DNA of 34,092 bases from Actinomycetales bacterium. GTDB lineage: Bacteria; Actinomycetota; Actinomycetes; Actinomycetales; Dermatophilaceae. Under the pieces are notes generated by a model. That model was not told the origin of the DNA. It was given only the letters and a program-made list of their open reading frames with translations, and did no database searches. Numbering within the stretch: the stretch's first letter is position 1; each line of letters opens with the position of its first letter. Shown here one piece after another: positions 1 to 9,019 of the stretch. The stretch covers positions 1-34,092 of the forward strand of contig JAAYYA010000490.1 of the NCBI GenBank assembly GCA_012515595.1, given 5' to 3'. A program made the position numbers and the translations under genes.

Positions 1-3000
1 CCCAGCGCCGCGTAGACGTCCTCGGACACCGCGTCGGGACCGCCCAGCACCACGACCTCGCCGGCACCGAGCCGCTCCAGCGCCTCGGCCAGCACGGCCG
101 GGACGTGGTCGGACTTGGTGAGCAGCACCGGCACGCCCTGGTGGCCGGCCAGCGCCGCACCGGCGAGCGCGTCGGGGAAGTTGCCCGACCCGCCGCTGGC
201 GACGTAGACGGTGTCGACGCCCGCCGGGTAGAGCTCGGAGAGCAGCGCGGCCGTCTCGTAGCGGTCCTCGCCGGCGATGCGGTCCACCTGGCCCCAGGCA
301 CCCAGCTCGGTGGCGACGTCCGCGGAGACCGCGTCCTCGCCGCCGAGCACCACGAGGCGCTCGGGCTGGACGGTGTCGAGCGCCGCCCGGGTGGCGTTCG
401 GGATCCGGTCGGCCTTGACCAGCAGGACCGGGGCGGGCGAGCCGTCCTCGTCCAGCAGGGTGGTGCCGGGAACGCGCCCCTCGCTGGCCGGTGCGGCACC
501 GGTCAGCGCGTCGGCGAACTCCTCGCCGGTCACGATGTAGACCGTGTCGGCGCCGTCGGGGTACTGCGCCGCGATCTGGGCCGCCGTCTCGTACCGGTCC
601 TCGCCGGCGATGCGCTCGACGGACGGTCCGGTCTCCTCCGGCACCAGGTAGGCGTCGTAGACCTCCTGGGTGACCGCGTTGCCCTCGGAGTCCACCGCGG
701 TGCCCCGCAGCGAGACGGTGGTCGCGCCGGCCGGGTAGGTGACCTCGGCGCTCCAGTCGCCGGGCTCGCCGGTGAGCTCGAGCTCCTCCCAGGTGGTGCC
801 GCCGTCGTAGGAGATCGCCAGCGTGCCGCCGGTGACCTCACCGGCGAGCTGGGTCCCCGGCAGCGGCCAGGCGGTCAGCCCGATGGTGTCGGTCGGACCG
901 TCCACGGCGGTGCCGTCCCAGGTCGTGTCGACCGCGAAGTCCAGCTGCAGGAACGGCAGCTCGGCGAACCAGTCGGCCGGCGCCTCGGTCCAGAACACCC
1001 ACTCGGTGCTGCTGGCCGGGGTGGTGCCCCACGAGGTCGGGCGGCCCACGTCGTTGGTCACGCGGTACTGGGTCGGCTCGGTCGTCGGGATGTCGATCCA
1101 GGAGCTTTGCCAGCCGACGGTCTCCTTGAGGAGGGTGTCGCCCTCGTACCACCGGATGGTCTGGTCCTCGTCACCCTGGAAGTCGCCCATGCCACCGGTG
1201 TGGGTCGGCTCGTCGCCGGCCCAGCTGGGCAGGTTGACCTGGAGGGTGGGGCCCTGCCGGTTGGGGATCCAGTAGCCGGCGCCCAGCCGCGGCTGGACGA
1301 TGGCGGCGAACCAGGACTCGGCCGTGGTGCTGCCCGGCTCGTAGCCCTGGCGCAGACCGCGCTCGTTCCAGTTGCCCTCGACGACGGTGGCGTCCTGGTA
1401 CCACTGCGTGCCGTCCTGGGCCGAGACGTACTCGGTCCGGGCGGTGGGCATGGTCATCACCTCGGCGAAGCCGACGCCGAACGGGGTGTGCGGGCGGAAG
1501 TCGTAGCGGAACTCGCCGCCGTCGCGCTCCTGGTTGCCGTGGTAGCTGGCGTCGATCCGGGCCAGCTCGTCGTTCGTCGGGGCGTAGGCCAGGTCGGTCG
1601 GGATGGCGCCGGGGTGCGGGTCCACCAGGTCGTAGACCACGGGGCTGTCCACGCTGCCACCGACGGTGAGCTGCACCGGGCCGGCCTGGATCCGGGAGAT
1701 CAGGCCCGCACCCTCGACACCGCTGACCGCGGCGGCCGGGAAGGAGAGCGTCTCCTCCCAGGACACGCCCTCGGTGAACTCCCCCGGCTCGTTGTTGACG
1801 ACCACGAGGAGCGCCGCGCCGGCGTCCTGGACACCGAGAGCGATCTGGGTCAGGTCCAGGGAGGGGTCACGGGTGATCACGACGGCCTTGCCGTCGGTCT
1901 CCACCGCGGCGAGCTCGTCCGGCGTGCCGGTGCCCGCGTAGACCGCGTCGAGGGTCACCTCTCCGCTGGGCATGGCGCTGCCGAACATGCCCGACACGTC
2001 GAGCGGGCTGCCGTCCTCGACCACCGTGATGAAGGGGGTCCGCAGGCGCCAGCGGGTGAGGTACTCGAAGTCGCCGTCGGTGGTGCCGTCCATCGGCGCG
2101 GCGAAGAGGTGGTCGACGGTGGCCGGGACCCGGTAGGCCCCGGCCAGGCCGGTACCGGCGCTGATGTTGTACTCCATCCGCTGCTGGCTCGGCTGGACGC
2201 CGTCCGCCTCGACGTCGACCGTGATCTCACTGGTGTCACGCGCGTCCAGCTCGACCACGGTGTCCTGGGTGAGGTCGATCTGCGGGTCGCCCACCAGGGC
2301 CACGCCGGCCGCGTCCGCGGAGACCTCGACGTCCATGTAGCTCATCGCGGCGTAGGTGCCGGCAGGCAAGCGCAGGCTCAGCTCGCCGTCGACCTCGTAC
2401 ATGTAGGGCCACATGTCCTCGCGGCCCTGCAGCACGACATACGCGAGCGCCGGCGCGCCGGCCAGGTCGGTGGCGCGCAGGGTCAGGTCGTAGCGCTCCT
2501 CCTCCTTCATCAGACCCCAGCCGGTGCGGGCCACGTCGGTCCCGTCGGCCGAGGCGATGAGGAAGCCGGAGAGGGTGCGGCCCACCGGGGCGACCGTGGA
2601 GTCCAGGGTCACGTCGACGGTCGCGGTGCCGCCGGCCGGGACGACAACCTCGCTGGCGGACAGGGCGGTCAGCCCGTCGGGCAGCGTGCCACCGAGGTCG
2701 TCACCGCCCTCGACGCGCAGGGTGAGGGTCGTCTCGCTCGCACCGTCGTTGGTGTAGGTGACCGTGCGGGTCACCGGGGCGTCGTCCTCGTGGGGCCAGT
2801 CGAAGTAGCCGAAGGAGATCGAGCCGGTCGCGACGACCTCGGCATCCAGCGCGGCGGGCACGTCGAGCCGGCCGGCGCCGAGCTGGAACGGTCCCTCGCT
2901 CAGCGGGAAGGACGAGGACATCAGCGTGTTCTTGAGCTCCACGGAGGACAGGTCCGGGTCGTCCTGGAGCAGCAGCGCCGCGGCGCCGGCGATGTGCGGG

Positions 3001-4337
3001 CTGGCCATGGAGGTGCCGCTCATCGAGGTGTACCAGCCCTCACCGGGGCTGGCCTGGGAACGCGCGGCGAGCACGTCATCGCCCGGGGCCGACAGGTCCG
3101 GCTTCACCAAGGCGTCGCCCAGGCGGGGACCCATGCTGGTGAACCAGGTGCGGTAGTCCATGCCGTCGACGGCGCCGACGGTCAGCGCCGCCTCGGCCGC
3201 GCCGGGGGACCCGATGCCGCTGACCATGCCGTTGTTGCCGGCGGCCACCACGAAGAGGGTGTCGGTCTCCTGGCTGATGGTGTTCAGCGCCACGGCCATC
3301 GGGTCGGTGCCGTCGCTGGCCTCGGTGGTGCCCAGGCTCATGTTGACGACGTCGGCGTTGTCGGCCGCCCACTCCATGCCGTCGATGATCCAGGACTCCT
3401 GGCCGTATCCGTCGTTGCCGAGCACCTTGCCGACGATGAGGTCGGCGCCGGGCGCGACGCCCGTCTGGGTCCCCTCCGAGGCGGCGCCGGAGCCGGCCAC
3501 GGTCGAGGCCACGTGGGTGCCGTGCCCGTGCACGTCGGTGACGTCCTCGCCGGGGACGAAGCTGACGGACTCAACGACCGCGTCCTTCAGGTCGGGGTGG
3601 GTCAGGTCGACGCCGCTGTCCAGGACGGCGACGGTGACGCCCGAGCCGTCGATCCCCCGGTCCCAGGCCTCCGGAGCCCCCACTTGCGGGACGCTGTCAG
3701 CCAGGCTGGCCTCGACCAGACCGTCCAGATAGACCTTGGTCACGCCGCGGGCGAGCGTGCCGTCCGTGCGGTTCCCGGTCAGGGATCCCCAGGTGTCCTG
3801 CGCATCCGCCGCGTCGGTCTGCAGCGCGACGGCGTTGAGGCTCTCCAGCGTCGCGGTCGTCGTCCCGAGGGAGGACTGGAGGGACGCCGTGGAGGCACCC
3901 TTCTCGAACTGCACGATGAGCGGCGCCGTGTCGCGGCCGTCCGCCCCGATGCCCTGCTCGATCAGCGCGGAGACGTTGAACAGGTCCCGGTCCAGTGTCT
4001 CGGCCGCGAGGAAGGGCCGGGCGGCGTCGGGCACGACGTGCAGGTCCTCCCCCACGGTCAGGGTCTGGTAACCGCCGGAGGACTCTACGTCCACCGTCCT
4101 GGTGCCGTCGGCGAGCTCGGTGACGGTGACGACGTCACCGGTGATCAGCGTGAGGCGGTGCACCGTCCCGTTGCTGGACTCTGGGCTCGGCCGTGAGCTC
4201 GACGTGGAAGACGCCTCGGCCGTGGCTGAGGCGTCCTGGTCCGGGGCGGCGGTCGCGGCGCCGGCGGCCGCGGTCGCCACGAGGGCCACGGCGGCGACGC
4301 CGGACACGACGGTCCGCGCGCGTGATCGGTGGGTCAT
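1..4337 (-). CDS. Secreted S8 subtilisin-like protease with C-terminal CWB2 repeats (3' end outside window)
   Basis: This is a very large exported serine endopeptidase of at least 1445 residues; its C-terminus lies beyond base 1. It opens with an Arg-rich, Ala-rich signal peptide (about residues 1-31). A segment with LTLITGDVVTV follows, resembling the N-terminal region of actinobacterial large subtilases. The catalytic triad is visible: Asp240 in VAVLDSGVDLTHPD, His272 in HGHGTHVA and Ser443 in SGTSMASPH. A protease-associated (PA)-like segment lies near residues 790-900 (LLVVVNNEPGEF). Two CWB2 repeats start near residues 1239 and 1348 (each with RIAGEDRYETAA and later VVLGG), and a third may continue outside the window. 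CWB2 modules attach proteins non-covalently to wall polymers in other Gram-positives, so surface anchoring is expected. The ATG has GAGGAC upstream. It is divergent from a regulator gene. Class assignment is confident; the substrate is unknown. Confidence 0.93.
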   Translation of the reverse strand, partial: MTHRSRARTVVSGVAAVALVATAAAGAATAAPDQDASATAEASSTSSSRPSPESSNGTVHRLTLITGDVVTVTELADGTRTVDVESSGGYQTLTVGEDLHVVPDAARPFLAAETLDRDLFNVSALIEQGIGADGRDTAPLIVQFEKGASTASLQSSLGTTTATLESLNAVALQTDAADAQDTWGSLTGNRTDGTLARGVTKVYLDGLVEASLADSVPQVGAPEAWDRGIDGSGVTVAVLDSGVDLTHPDLKDAVVESVSFVPGEDVTDVHGHGTHVASTVAGSGAASEGTQTGVAPGADLIVGKVLGNDGYGQESWIIDGMEWAADNADVVNMSLGTTEASDGTDPMAVALNTISQETDTLFVVAAGNNGMVSGIGSPGAAEAALTVGAVDGMDYRTWFTSMGPRLGDALVKPDLSAPGDDVLAARSQASPGEGWYTSMSGTSMASPHIAGAAALLLQDDPDLSSVELKNTLMSSSFPLSEGPFQLGAGRLDVPAALDAEVVATGSISFGYFDWPHEDDAPVTRTVTYTNDGASETTLTLRVEGGDDLGGTLPDGLTALSASEVVVPAGGTATVDVTLDSTVAPVGRTLSGFLIASADGTDVARTGWGLMKEEERYDLTLRATDLAGAPALAYVVLQGREDMWPYMYEVDGELSLRLPAGTYAAMSYMDVEVSADAAGVALVGDPQIDLTQDTVVELDARDTSEITVDVEADGVQPSQQRMEYNISAGTGLAGAYRVPATVDHLFAAPMDGTTDGDFEYLTRWRLRTPFITVVEDGSPLDVSGMFGSAMPSGEVTLDAVYAGTGTPDELAAVETDGKAVVITRDPSLDLTQIALGVQDAGAALLVVVNNEPGEFTEGVSWEETLSFPAAAVSGVEGAGLISRIQAGPVQLTVGGSVDSPVVYDLVDPHPGAIPTDLAYAPTNDELARIDASYHGNQERDGGEFRYDFRPHTPFGVGFAEVMTMPTARTEYVSAQDGTQWYQDATVVEGNWNERGLRQGYEPGSTTAESWFAAIVQPRLGAGYWIPNRQGPTLQVNLPSWAGDEPTHTGGMGDFQGDEDQTIRWYEGDTLLKETVGWQSSWIDIPTTEPTQYRVTNDVGRPTSWGTTPASSTEWVFWTEAPADWFAELPFLQLDFAVDTTWDGTAVDGPTDTIGLTAWPLPGTQLAGEVTGGTLAISYDGGTTWEELELTGEPGDWSAEVTYPAGATTVSLRGTAVDSEGNAVTQEVYDAYLVPEETGPSVERIAGEDRYETAAQIAAQYPDGADTVYIVTGEEFADALTGAAPASEGRVPGTTLLDEDGSPAPVLLVKADRIPNATRAALDTVQPERLVVLGGEDAVSADVATELGAWGQVDRIAGEDRYETAALLSELYPAGVDTVYVASGGSGNFPDALAGAALAGHQGVPVLLTKSDHVPAVLAEALERLGAGEVVVLGGPDAVSEDVYAAL

Positions 4338-4379
4338 AGGTTGTCCTCGCTACATTGCAGGGATTGTTCTGACGGCATG

Positions 4380-4408
4380 AATATGTCACTGGTCTCCACT
4401 CTCCACAA
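4380..4408 (-). promoter_or_regulatory. Candidate promoter of the first S8 protease gene
   Basis: On the minus strand TTGTGG (4408-4403) is followed after 17 bases by CATATT (4385-4380), about 42 bases before the ATG. The region is AT-richer than its surroundings. The same -10 word, CATATT, is found before the SpoIID-CWB2 gene. Inferred from sequence only. Confidence 0.4.
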
Positions 4409-4440
4409 TGACGGGTTTATGCCGTGGCGTGTTCCCGCCG

Positions 4441-4446
4441 TAAGAT
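4441..4446 (+). promoter_or_regulatory. Candidate -10 box (TAAGAT) of the TrmB/LuxR-type regulator
   Basis: TAAGAT fits the actinobacterial TANNNT pattern and lies 31 bases before the ATG. A strong ribosome-binding site, AAGGAGGA, follows at 4466-4473. No convincing -35 is visible. The 140-bp divergent region may also hold an operator for self-regulation. Confidence 0.4.
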
Positions 4447-4477
4447 TGGCTGTCTCGACTGACGGAAGGAGGACAAG

Positions 4478-5470
4478 ATGCTGGATGTGTTAGGACTCGA
4501 TCCGGTCGAAGAAGCGGCCTACCGCCGCCTGATCACGCTGCCGTCGGCCAGTTCCGCAGACCTCGCCGAGCACCTCGAGCTGCCGGCCGGTGACCTGCGG
4601 GTCGCCCTGGCGTCCCTGTCCGAGAAGGGCCTGGTCGCCACGTCGACGAACGGCACCGAGCAGTTCGTCGCCTCACCGCCCCTCGTCGCGCTGGGCTCGC
4701 TCGTGCGCGACCGGCAGGACGACCTGAACCGGGCGCGCTCCGAGCTGGAGTCCCTCACCGAGCAGTACCGCGGCGCGGCCGCGCAGCGCACCGTCACCGA
4801 CGTGATCGACGTCGTCACCGGTCAGGAGGCGGTGGCCCAGCGCTTCGCACAGCTGCAGCGCGCCGCCCGCGGGGAGGTCCTGGCCTTCGTCCGCTCCGGG
4901 GTGGCGGCCGTGTCCGCCGCCGAGAACGCCGAGGAGGACGCGGCGGCCGCGCGGGGCGTCACCTTCCGTGTCATCGTGGAACGGGCCGTCCTGGAGCAAC
5001 CGGGTGTCTTCGCCAACGCCGAGGGCGCCATGGACCGCGGGGAGCAGATCCGGGTCGTCGACCGCGTCCCCATGCGGATGCTCGTGGCCGACCGCGAGCT
5101 GGCCCTGATCCCGCTCGCCTCGGCCGAGGAGGAGGGACGCCGCGGGACCGGTGCCCTCCTGGTCCACCCGAGCGCCCTCCTGGACGCCCTGCTGGCCCTC
5201 TTCGACAACTCCTGGCGCAACGCGCGGAGCCTGGCCACCGCGGGCACCACCAGCGCCGACCGCGACGGCCTGGACGACGCCGACCTGCGCGTGCTGACCC
5301 TGATGCTCTCCGGGCTGACCGACCAAGCCGTCGGCAGCCAGCTCGGGCTGTCCATCCGGACCGTCCAGCGCCGCGTGGCCTCGATGATGGAGGCGTGCGG
5401 CGTGCACACCCGGATCCAGCTCGGCGTGCAGGCCGAGCGCCGCGGCTGGCTCGCCACCCCCACCCCCTGA
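4478..5470 (+). CDS. Transcriptional regulator with TrmB-like N-terminus and LuxR-type C-terminal HTH
   Basis: This 330-residue predicted DNA-binding regulator starts with a winged-helix segment like TrmB-family proteins (about residues 1-65; EEAAYRRLITLPSASSADLA). A helical linker follows, then a central effector-like region (about 110-240) without a receiver domain. The C-terminus is a LuxR/GerE-type helix-turn-helix (about 265-325; LTDQAVGSQLGLSIRTVQRR). Having HTH elements at both ends suggests a one-component regulator, with the middle part sensing a ligand or partner. It is divergent from the S8 protease gene with only 140 bp between starts, so control of that protease is a reasonable inference. 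The start has an excellent ribosome-binding site. No ligand can be assigned. Confidence 0.85.
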   Translation: MLDVLGLDPVEEAAYRRLITLPSASSADLAEHLELPAGDLRVALASLSEKGLVATSTNGTEQFVASPPLVALGSLVRDRQDDLNRARSELESLTEQYRGAAAQRTVTDVIDVVTGQEAVAQRFAQLQRAARGEVLAFVRSGVAAVSAAENAEEDAAAARGVTFRVIVERAVLEQPGVFANAEGAMDRGEQIRVVDRVPMRMLVADRELALIPLASAEEEGRRGTGALLVHPSALLDALLALFDNSWRNARSLATAGTTSADRDGLDDADLRVLTLMLSGLTDQAVGSQLGLSIRTVQRRVASMMEACGVHTRIQLGVQAERRGWLATPTP

Positions 5471-5485
5471 CGACCGCCCCCCTCA

Positions 5486-5593
5486 CGACCGGGCGCGCCG
5501 CGTTGCGCTCCCAGACCCGACCGGGCGCACCGCGTTGCGCTCCAGAAGGCCACCGAGCGCATGGCGCATCGCTCCCAGGCCTCACCGGGCGCG
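5486..5593 (-). repeat. 32-nt tandem repeat array, locus A1 (3 units plus a partial unit)
   Basis: Three consecutive 32-base units occupy 5486-5517, 5518-5549 and 5550-5581, with a partial fourth from 5582. Read on the minus strand, each unit ends in GCGC(C/T)CGGT followed by two variable bases. The first two units differ at only a few positions; the third is more diverged. The array fills the space between the convergent regulator gene (ends 5470) and response-regulator gene (ends 5610). The same period and core occur at two other loci in this window. Confidence 0.8.
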
Positions 5594-5609
5594 TCGGGCG
5601 CCGCTCACC

Positions 5610-6263
5610 TCAGACCAGACCGGTCTCGTAGGCGAGCACGATCGCCTGCACCCGGTCCCGCAGCCCGAGCTTGCCCAGCACCCGCGTCACGTGCGTCTTG
5701 ACGGTGGCCTCGCCCAGGTAGAGCTCGCGCCCGATCTCGGCGTTCGACAGGCCCCTGGCCATCGCCTTCCGCACGTCGAGCTCGCGCGGGGTCAGCTCCG
5801 AGAGCCCGTCGGACACCGTGCCGGCGGGAGGCCTCCGCACGTAGTTCTCGACCAGCCGGCGGGTGACCGTCGGCGCGAAGAGCAGGTCGCCGCGGTGCGC
5901 GGCGTGGATCGCGGCGGCCAGCTCCCCCGGCGGGGTGGTCTTGAGCAGGAAGCCGCTGGCGCCGGCCCGCAGAGCGCCGAAGACATACTCGTCGAGGTCG
6001 AACATCGTCAGCATGACCACCTTGGCCTCCGGGCGGGCGCGCGCGACCTCACCGACGGCGGAGACGCCGTCGAGGCCGGGCATCTGCACGTCCATGAGCA
6101 CGACGTCGGCCCGGTGGTCGCGGGCCTGCGCCGCCGCGGCGTGCCCGTCAGCGGCCTCAGCGACCACCTCGATCCCCTCGGCAGCCTCGAGGATGGCGGT
6201 GATCCCGCCACGGACGAGATCCTGGTCGTCCGCGACGACGACCCGGACGGTCTCGTTGCTCAT
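5610..6263 (-). CDS. NarL/FixJ-family response regulator
   Basis: This 217-residue regulator has an N-terminal receiver domain (acidic pair Asp12/Asp13, phospho-acceptor Asp58 in VVLMDVQMPG, Thr86 and Lys108) and a C-terminal LuxR-type HTH (about residues 145-210; LSNAEIGRELYLGEATVKTH). It should bind DNA when phosphorylated by the kinase encoded just upstream. The ATG overlaps the kinase stop codon as ATGA, so the two are translationally coupled. Target genes are not indicated; the adjacent membrane protein and the pair itself are obvious candidates. All signature residues are present. Confidence 0.95.
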   Translation of the reverse strand: MSNETVRVVVADDQDLVRGGITAILEAAEGIEVVAEAADGHAAAAQARDHRADVVLMDVQMPGLDGVSAVGEVARARPEAKVVMLTMFDLDEYVFGALRAGASGFLLKTTPPGELAAAIHAAHRGDLLFAPTVTRRLVENYVRRPPAGTVSDGLSELTPRELDVRKAMARGLSNAEIGRELYLGEATVKTHVTRVLGKLGLRDRVQAIVLAYETGLV

Positions 6264-8119
6264 GCGTCCACTCTCTCAGCGGCAGGGTCCGTATGACGCA
6301 GGCTGGCCCGCAGAGCGAAGCCTCCGTCAGTCATGGGTCCGGCCGTGACCTCGCCGCCGAGCGCCCGGGCCCTCTCGGCGAGGCCGACGAGGCCGTAGCC
6401 GGTGCTCTGCACCGCTGGTCTCGCTAGGGCGGCACCGTCGTCCACGATGTCGACGACCCACCCGGCGGGTGTCTGGCCGACGCGCACCTCGACGCGGGAG
6501 CCCGGCGCGTGACGGCTGGCGTTGGCCAGCCCCTCGTGCACGACCTGACGGACGAACGCCGCGGTCACGGGGTCCTGCGGCAGCGTCGCCGCGTCCAGCC
6601 GGACGTCGAGGCCCTCGCCGACGCGCGCCACGATGCCGGCCAGGTCGGCCGTCGGCGGTTGCTCGTCCCGCGCGTCACCGCGCAGGACGGACCGGAGCCG
6701 ACGCAGCTCACCCAGGGCGTCCGCTCCAGATGAGTCGACGACGGCCAGTGCCCGACGGGCCCGCGCCGGATCCTGCTCGCGATGGGACAGCGCCGCCGCG
6801 GCCTGCAGGACCATCGCCCCGACCGCATGGCTGGCGACGTCGTGCAGCTCCCGGGCGATGCGCAGCCGCTCCTGGGTCACCGCCGCGCTGATGATCGCGC
6901 CGTGCGCCTCGTGCAGCGTGGTGGCCTGGTCGCGGGCCGTGCGATAGGCGCGGTCCTTCTCCCCCCAGGCTGCTCCGGCGAGCACCGGCATGCCGATGAT
7001 GGCCAGCTCGATCATCAGGTTCCCCGGATCGGTGCCCAGGACGTAGACGACCCGGGAGAGCAGCATCCCGGCCAGACCCGCACCGAGCACCCGGTCCCCG
7101 CTGGCGCCCACGCGCCACGCGGCGGCCACGGTGACCACGACCTCGGACATGCCGTCCAGCGGCGGCGCGCCCAGCGCCAGGGCCAGGAGCGGCACACCGC
7201 CCAGGAGGAGCGCCGCCACGAAGGGCCAGGTGCGCTGCAGCAGCGGCACCAGGCACAGCGCCACGCCCGCGTCGAGCGCCACCGGACCGAGGGCATCCGG
7301 TCCGACGAGGTCGACGGGCACGAGCGCGAGCGCCAGCAGCGCCGTCACCCACTCGTGCCACAGGGGCCACCGACCGCGGGCGCGCGAGGGCGATCCCGAC
7401 CTCCCACCCTGGTCAGGGGCGCCCTCCCCCTCGACGTCGTCCTCAGGGTCCTGGCGCAGCAGCCCCAGCAGGAGTCGCAGCTCCTGGACGGCGACGACCC
7501 CTCGATGGTGGACGGCCGTCAACTCCTCCTCACCGAGGGAGTCCGTCGCCGCTGCGGCGACCCGGCGCATCTCCGTGACGGCTCCCTGCAGCACCGCGAC
7601 CGCCTCGGTCGCCAGTCGCTCGCGCTCCGCGAGCACGACCTGACCGGACGCGGCGACCGGGTCAACGGCCGCCACCCGGGCTGCTTCCTCACCGGCGGCC
7701 CGGGCCGCCTCGGTCCGGCGCCGCACGACCCGACCGAACGTCCACACCGTGCCGAGCACTACCGCGGCGAAGACCAGGGTCCCCACCCCGAAATCGTCCA
7801 GCGCCCAGGCGGCCGCGGCCACGGCGGCGACCCCCGCGACACCGGGCCACGCCCCGGCGGACCGTCCCGCCAGGTAGGTCACCGCCAACGTCGCCGGCAG
7901 GAGAGCAGGGCTCTCCGTGGGGACCCCCAGCCAGCCGCCCAGCACCATGGCCGCGACGACACCGACGAGCCCGGCCCACGGTGCCAGCCCCACGGCGAGG
8001 ACAGCGAGCGCGGCGACCGGTGGCACGGCATACCGAGCGATCCCCTCCCCGGCCAGCAGGAAGGCGTCCAGGCCGGCACACGCCAGCGCGAGGACGACGA
8101 GGCCGCGCCACCTGCTCAC
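6260..8119 (-). CDS. Sensor histidine kinase with two membrane blocks and a degenerate extra DHp-like segment
   Basis: A 619-residue membrane sensor kinase of the HisKA_3/NarX-DesK class. The first membrane block covers about residues 5-128. A cytoplasmic segment (162-225; AERERLATEAVAVLQGAV ... ELRLLLGLLR) follows, then a second membrane block (about 255-385). The functional DHp helix has ERLRIARELHD with phospho-accepting His426. The ATPase domain shows an N-box at 529-540 (EGLANASRHAPG), DDG at 560-562 and GYGLVGLAERA near 574. The 162-225 segment looks like a second DHp helix pair but has Glu-Ala-Val where Glu-Leu-His-Asp is expected, so it should not be phosphorylated. The start is GTG with only a weak ribosome-binding site (AGGCAG). 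It is coupled to the response regulator by a four-base overlap. The signal sensed is unknown. Confidence 0.92.
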   Translation of the reverse strand: MSRWRGLVVLALACAGLDAFLLAGEGIARYAVPPVAALAVLAVGLAPWAGLVGVVAAMVLGGWLGVPTESPALLPATLAVTYLAGRSAGAWPGVAGVAAVAAAAWALDDFGVGTLVFAAVVLGTVWTFGRVVRRRTEAARAAGEEAARVAAVDPVAASGQVVLAERERLATEAVAVLQGAVTEMRRVAAAATDSLGEEELTAVHHRGVVAVQELRLLLGLLRQDPEDDVEGEGAPDQGGRSGSPSRARGRWPLWHEWVTALLALALVPVDLVGPDALGPVALDAGVALCLVPLLQRTWPFVAALLLGGVPLLALALGAPPLDGMSEVVVTVAAAWRVGASGDRVLGAGLAGMLLSRVVYVLGTDPGNLMIELAIIGMPVLAGAAWGEKDRAYRTARDQATTLHEAHGAIISAAVTQERLRIARELHDVASHAVGAMVLQAAAALSHREQDPARARRALAVVDSSGADALGELRRLRSVLRGDARDEQPPTADLAGIVARVGEGLDVRLDAATLPQDPVTAAFVRQVVHEGLANASRHAPGSRVEVRVGQTPAGWVVDIVDDGAALARPAVQSTGYGLVGLAERARALGGEVTAGPMTDGGFALRASLRHTDPAAERVDA

Positions 8120-8317
8120 CTGCCTGACAGTACGGCCCGGACGGCCAGCCGCGCGTCCCCCTCAGGGTGGACCCGCATCCCTCGTGGCGCGGCAGCGAGA
8201 TCACCGGACCCGGGAGACCGTCGTGGGCGCCACGGCGGACGCGGAGCGGGGCTGCCCGGCGGCACCGTGGAGGTGGTCCGGGGACCCGGGCCGCGAGCCA
8301 ACCACAAGGAGCACCTC

Positions 8318-9019
8318 ATGAAGGCACGGATGCTCGGCGCGATCGCCGTCCTCCTCACCCCCGTCGTCATCACCGTCGCGGACCTGCTGCGCCTGGGCGC
8401 CGAGGGGGACGTCCTCGCGGACGGGTCCCCCGGGAGCACCGCCCAGCTCTTCGCGGCCGTGGACGCGAACCGCGGCCCCTGGGAGGCCGGGGCGTGGCTC
8501 TTCTACCTCGCCGCGATCCTCACGATCCCGATGGTGCTGCTGCTGTGGCGCCTCGCGGTCGACCGGGCCCCGGTCCTCGCGTGGGCCGGCGGCGTCCTGG
8601 GCGCCGGCATGGTCACCGGTCAGATCGCGCACCTGATGGGCTACTTCGCCACCGTCGGCGCCCTGTCCGGGATGCCCGACACGGAGGCAGCCGTCTCCGC
8701 CCAGCAGGCACTCGACGCCAGCAGCCTGGGATTCGCGGTCTTTGCACCCTTCCTCCTCGGGGTGCTCCTGGCGCCCGCCGTGCTCGCGCTGGCGCTCTGG
8801 CGGGCGCGGGTCATCCCGGCATGGGCCCTCGGGTCGGTGCTCCTGGGGACCGTGGTCTTCGGGGCCTTCTCGGGGCAGCCGTGGGCGAGTGTGGTCTGGG
8901 GCGCTGCCCTCGTCGCCGGTCTGCTGCCGGCTGCGCGGGCGGCGCTGCGCCCCGTGGACGCGGACGTGCCCGCGGTGGCGGACCGGGCGGCCACCCGGGT
9001 CGCCCCGTCTGCCCGCTAG
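8318..9019 (+). CDS. Small polytopic membrane protein of unknown function
   Basis: A 233-residue, very hydrophobic protein with about six predicted transmembrane helices (first at about residues 5-25, last at about 190-212) and a short charged C-terminal tail. I do not recognise the family. An open frame extends far upstream, but the ATG at 8318 is chosen because AAGGAG lies five bases before it and hydrophobic membrane-protein sequence begins there. It is divergent from the two-component kinase gene (198 bp apart) and could be its target, which is inference. Its TAG stop overlaps the stop of the opposite-strand DinB gene within the palindrome CTAG. Confidence 0.8.
   Translation: MKARMLGAIAVLLTPVVITVADLLRLGAEGDVLADGSPGSTAQLFAAVDANRGPWEAGAWLFYLAAILTIPMVLLLWRLAVDRAPVLAWAGGVLGAGMVTGQIAHLMGYFATVGALSGMPDTEAAVSAQQALDASSLGFAVFAPFLLGVLLAPAVLALALWRARVIPAWALGSVLLGTVVFGAFSGQPWASVVWGAALVAGLLPAARAALRPVDADVPAVADRAATRVAPSAR

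Noticed and set aside
105..4196. A 1363-codon open frame on the plus strand
   Set aside because: It is antisense to the S8 protease, whose catalytic motifs and CWB2 repeats are unmistakable. Long antisense frames are expected in GC-rich genes with G/C third positions; the translation is Gly/Arg/Val-rich and shows no domain.
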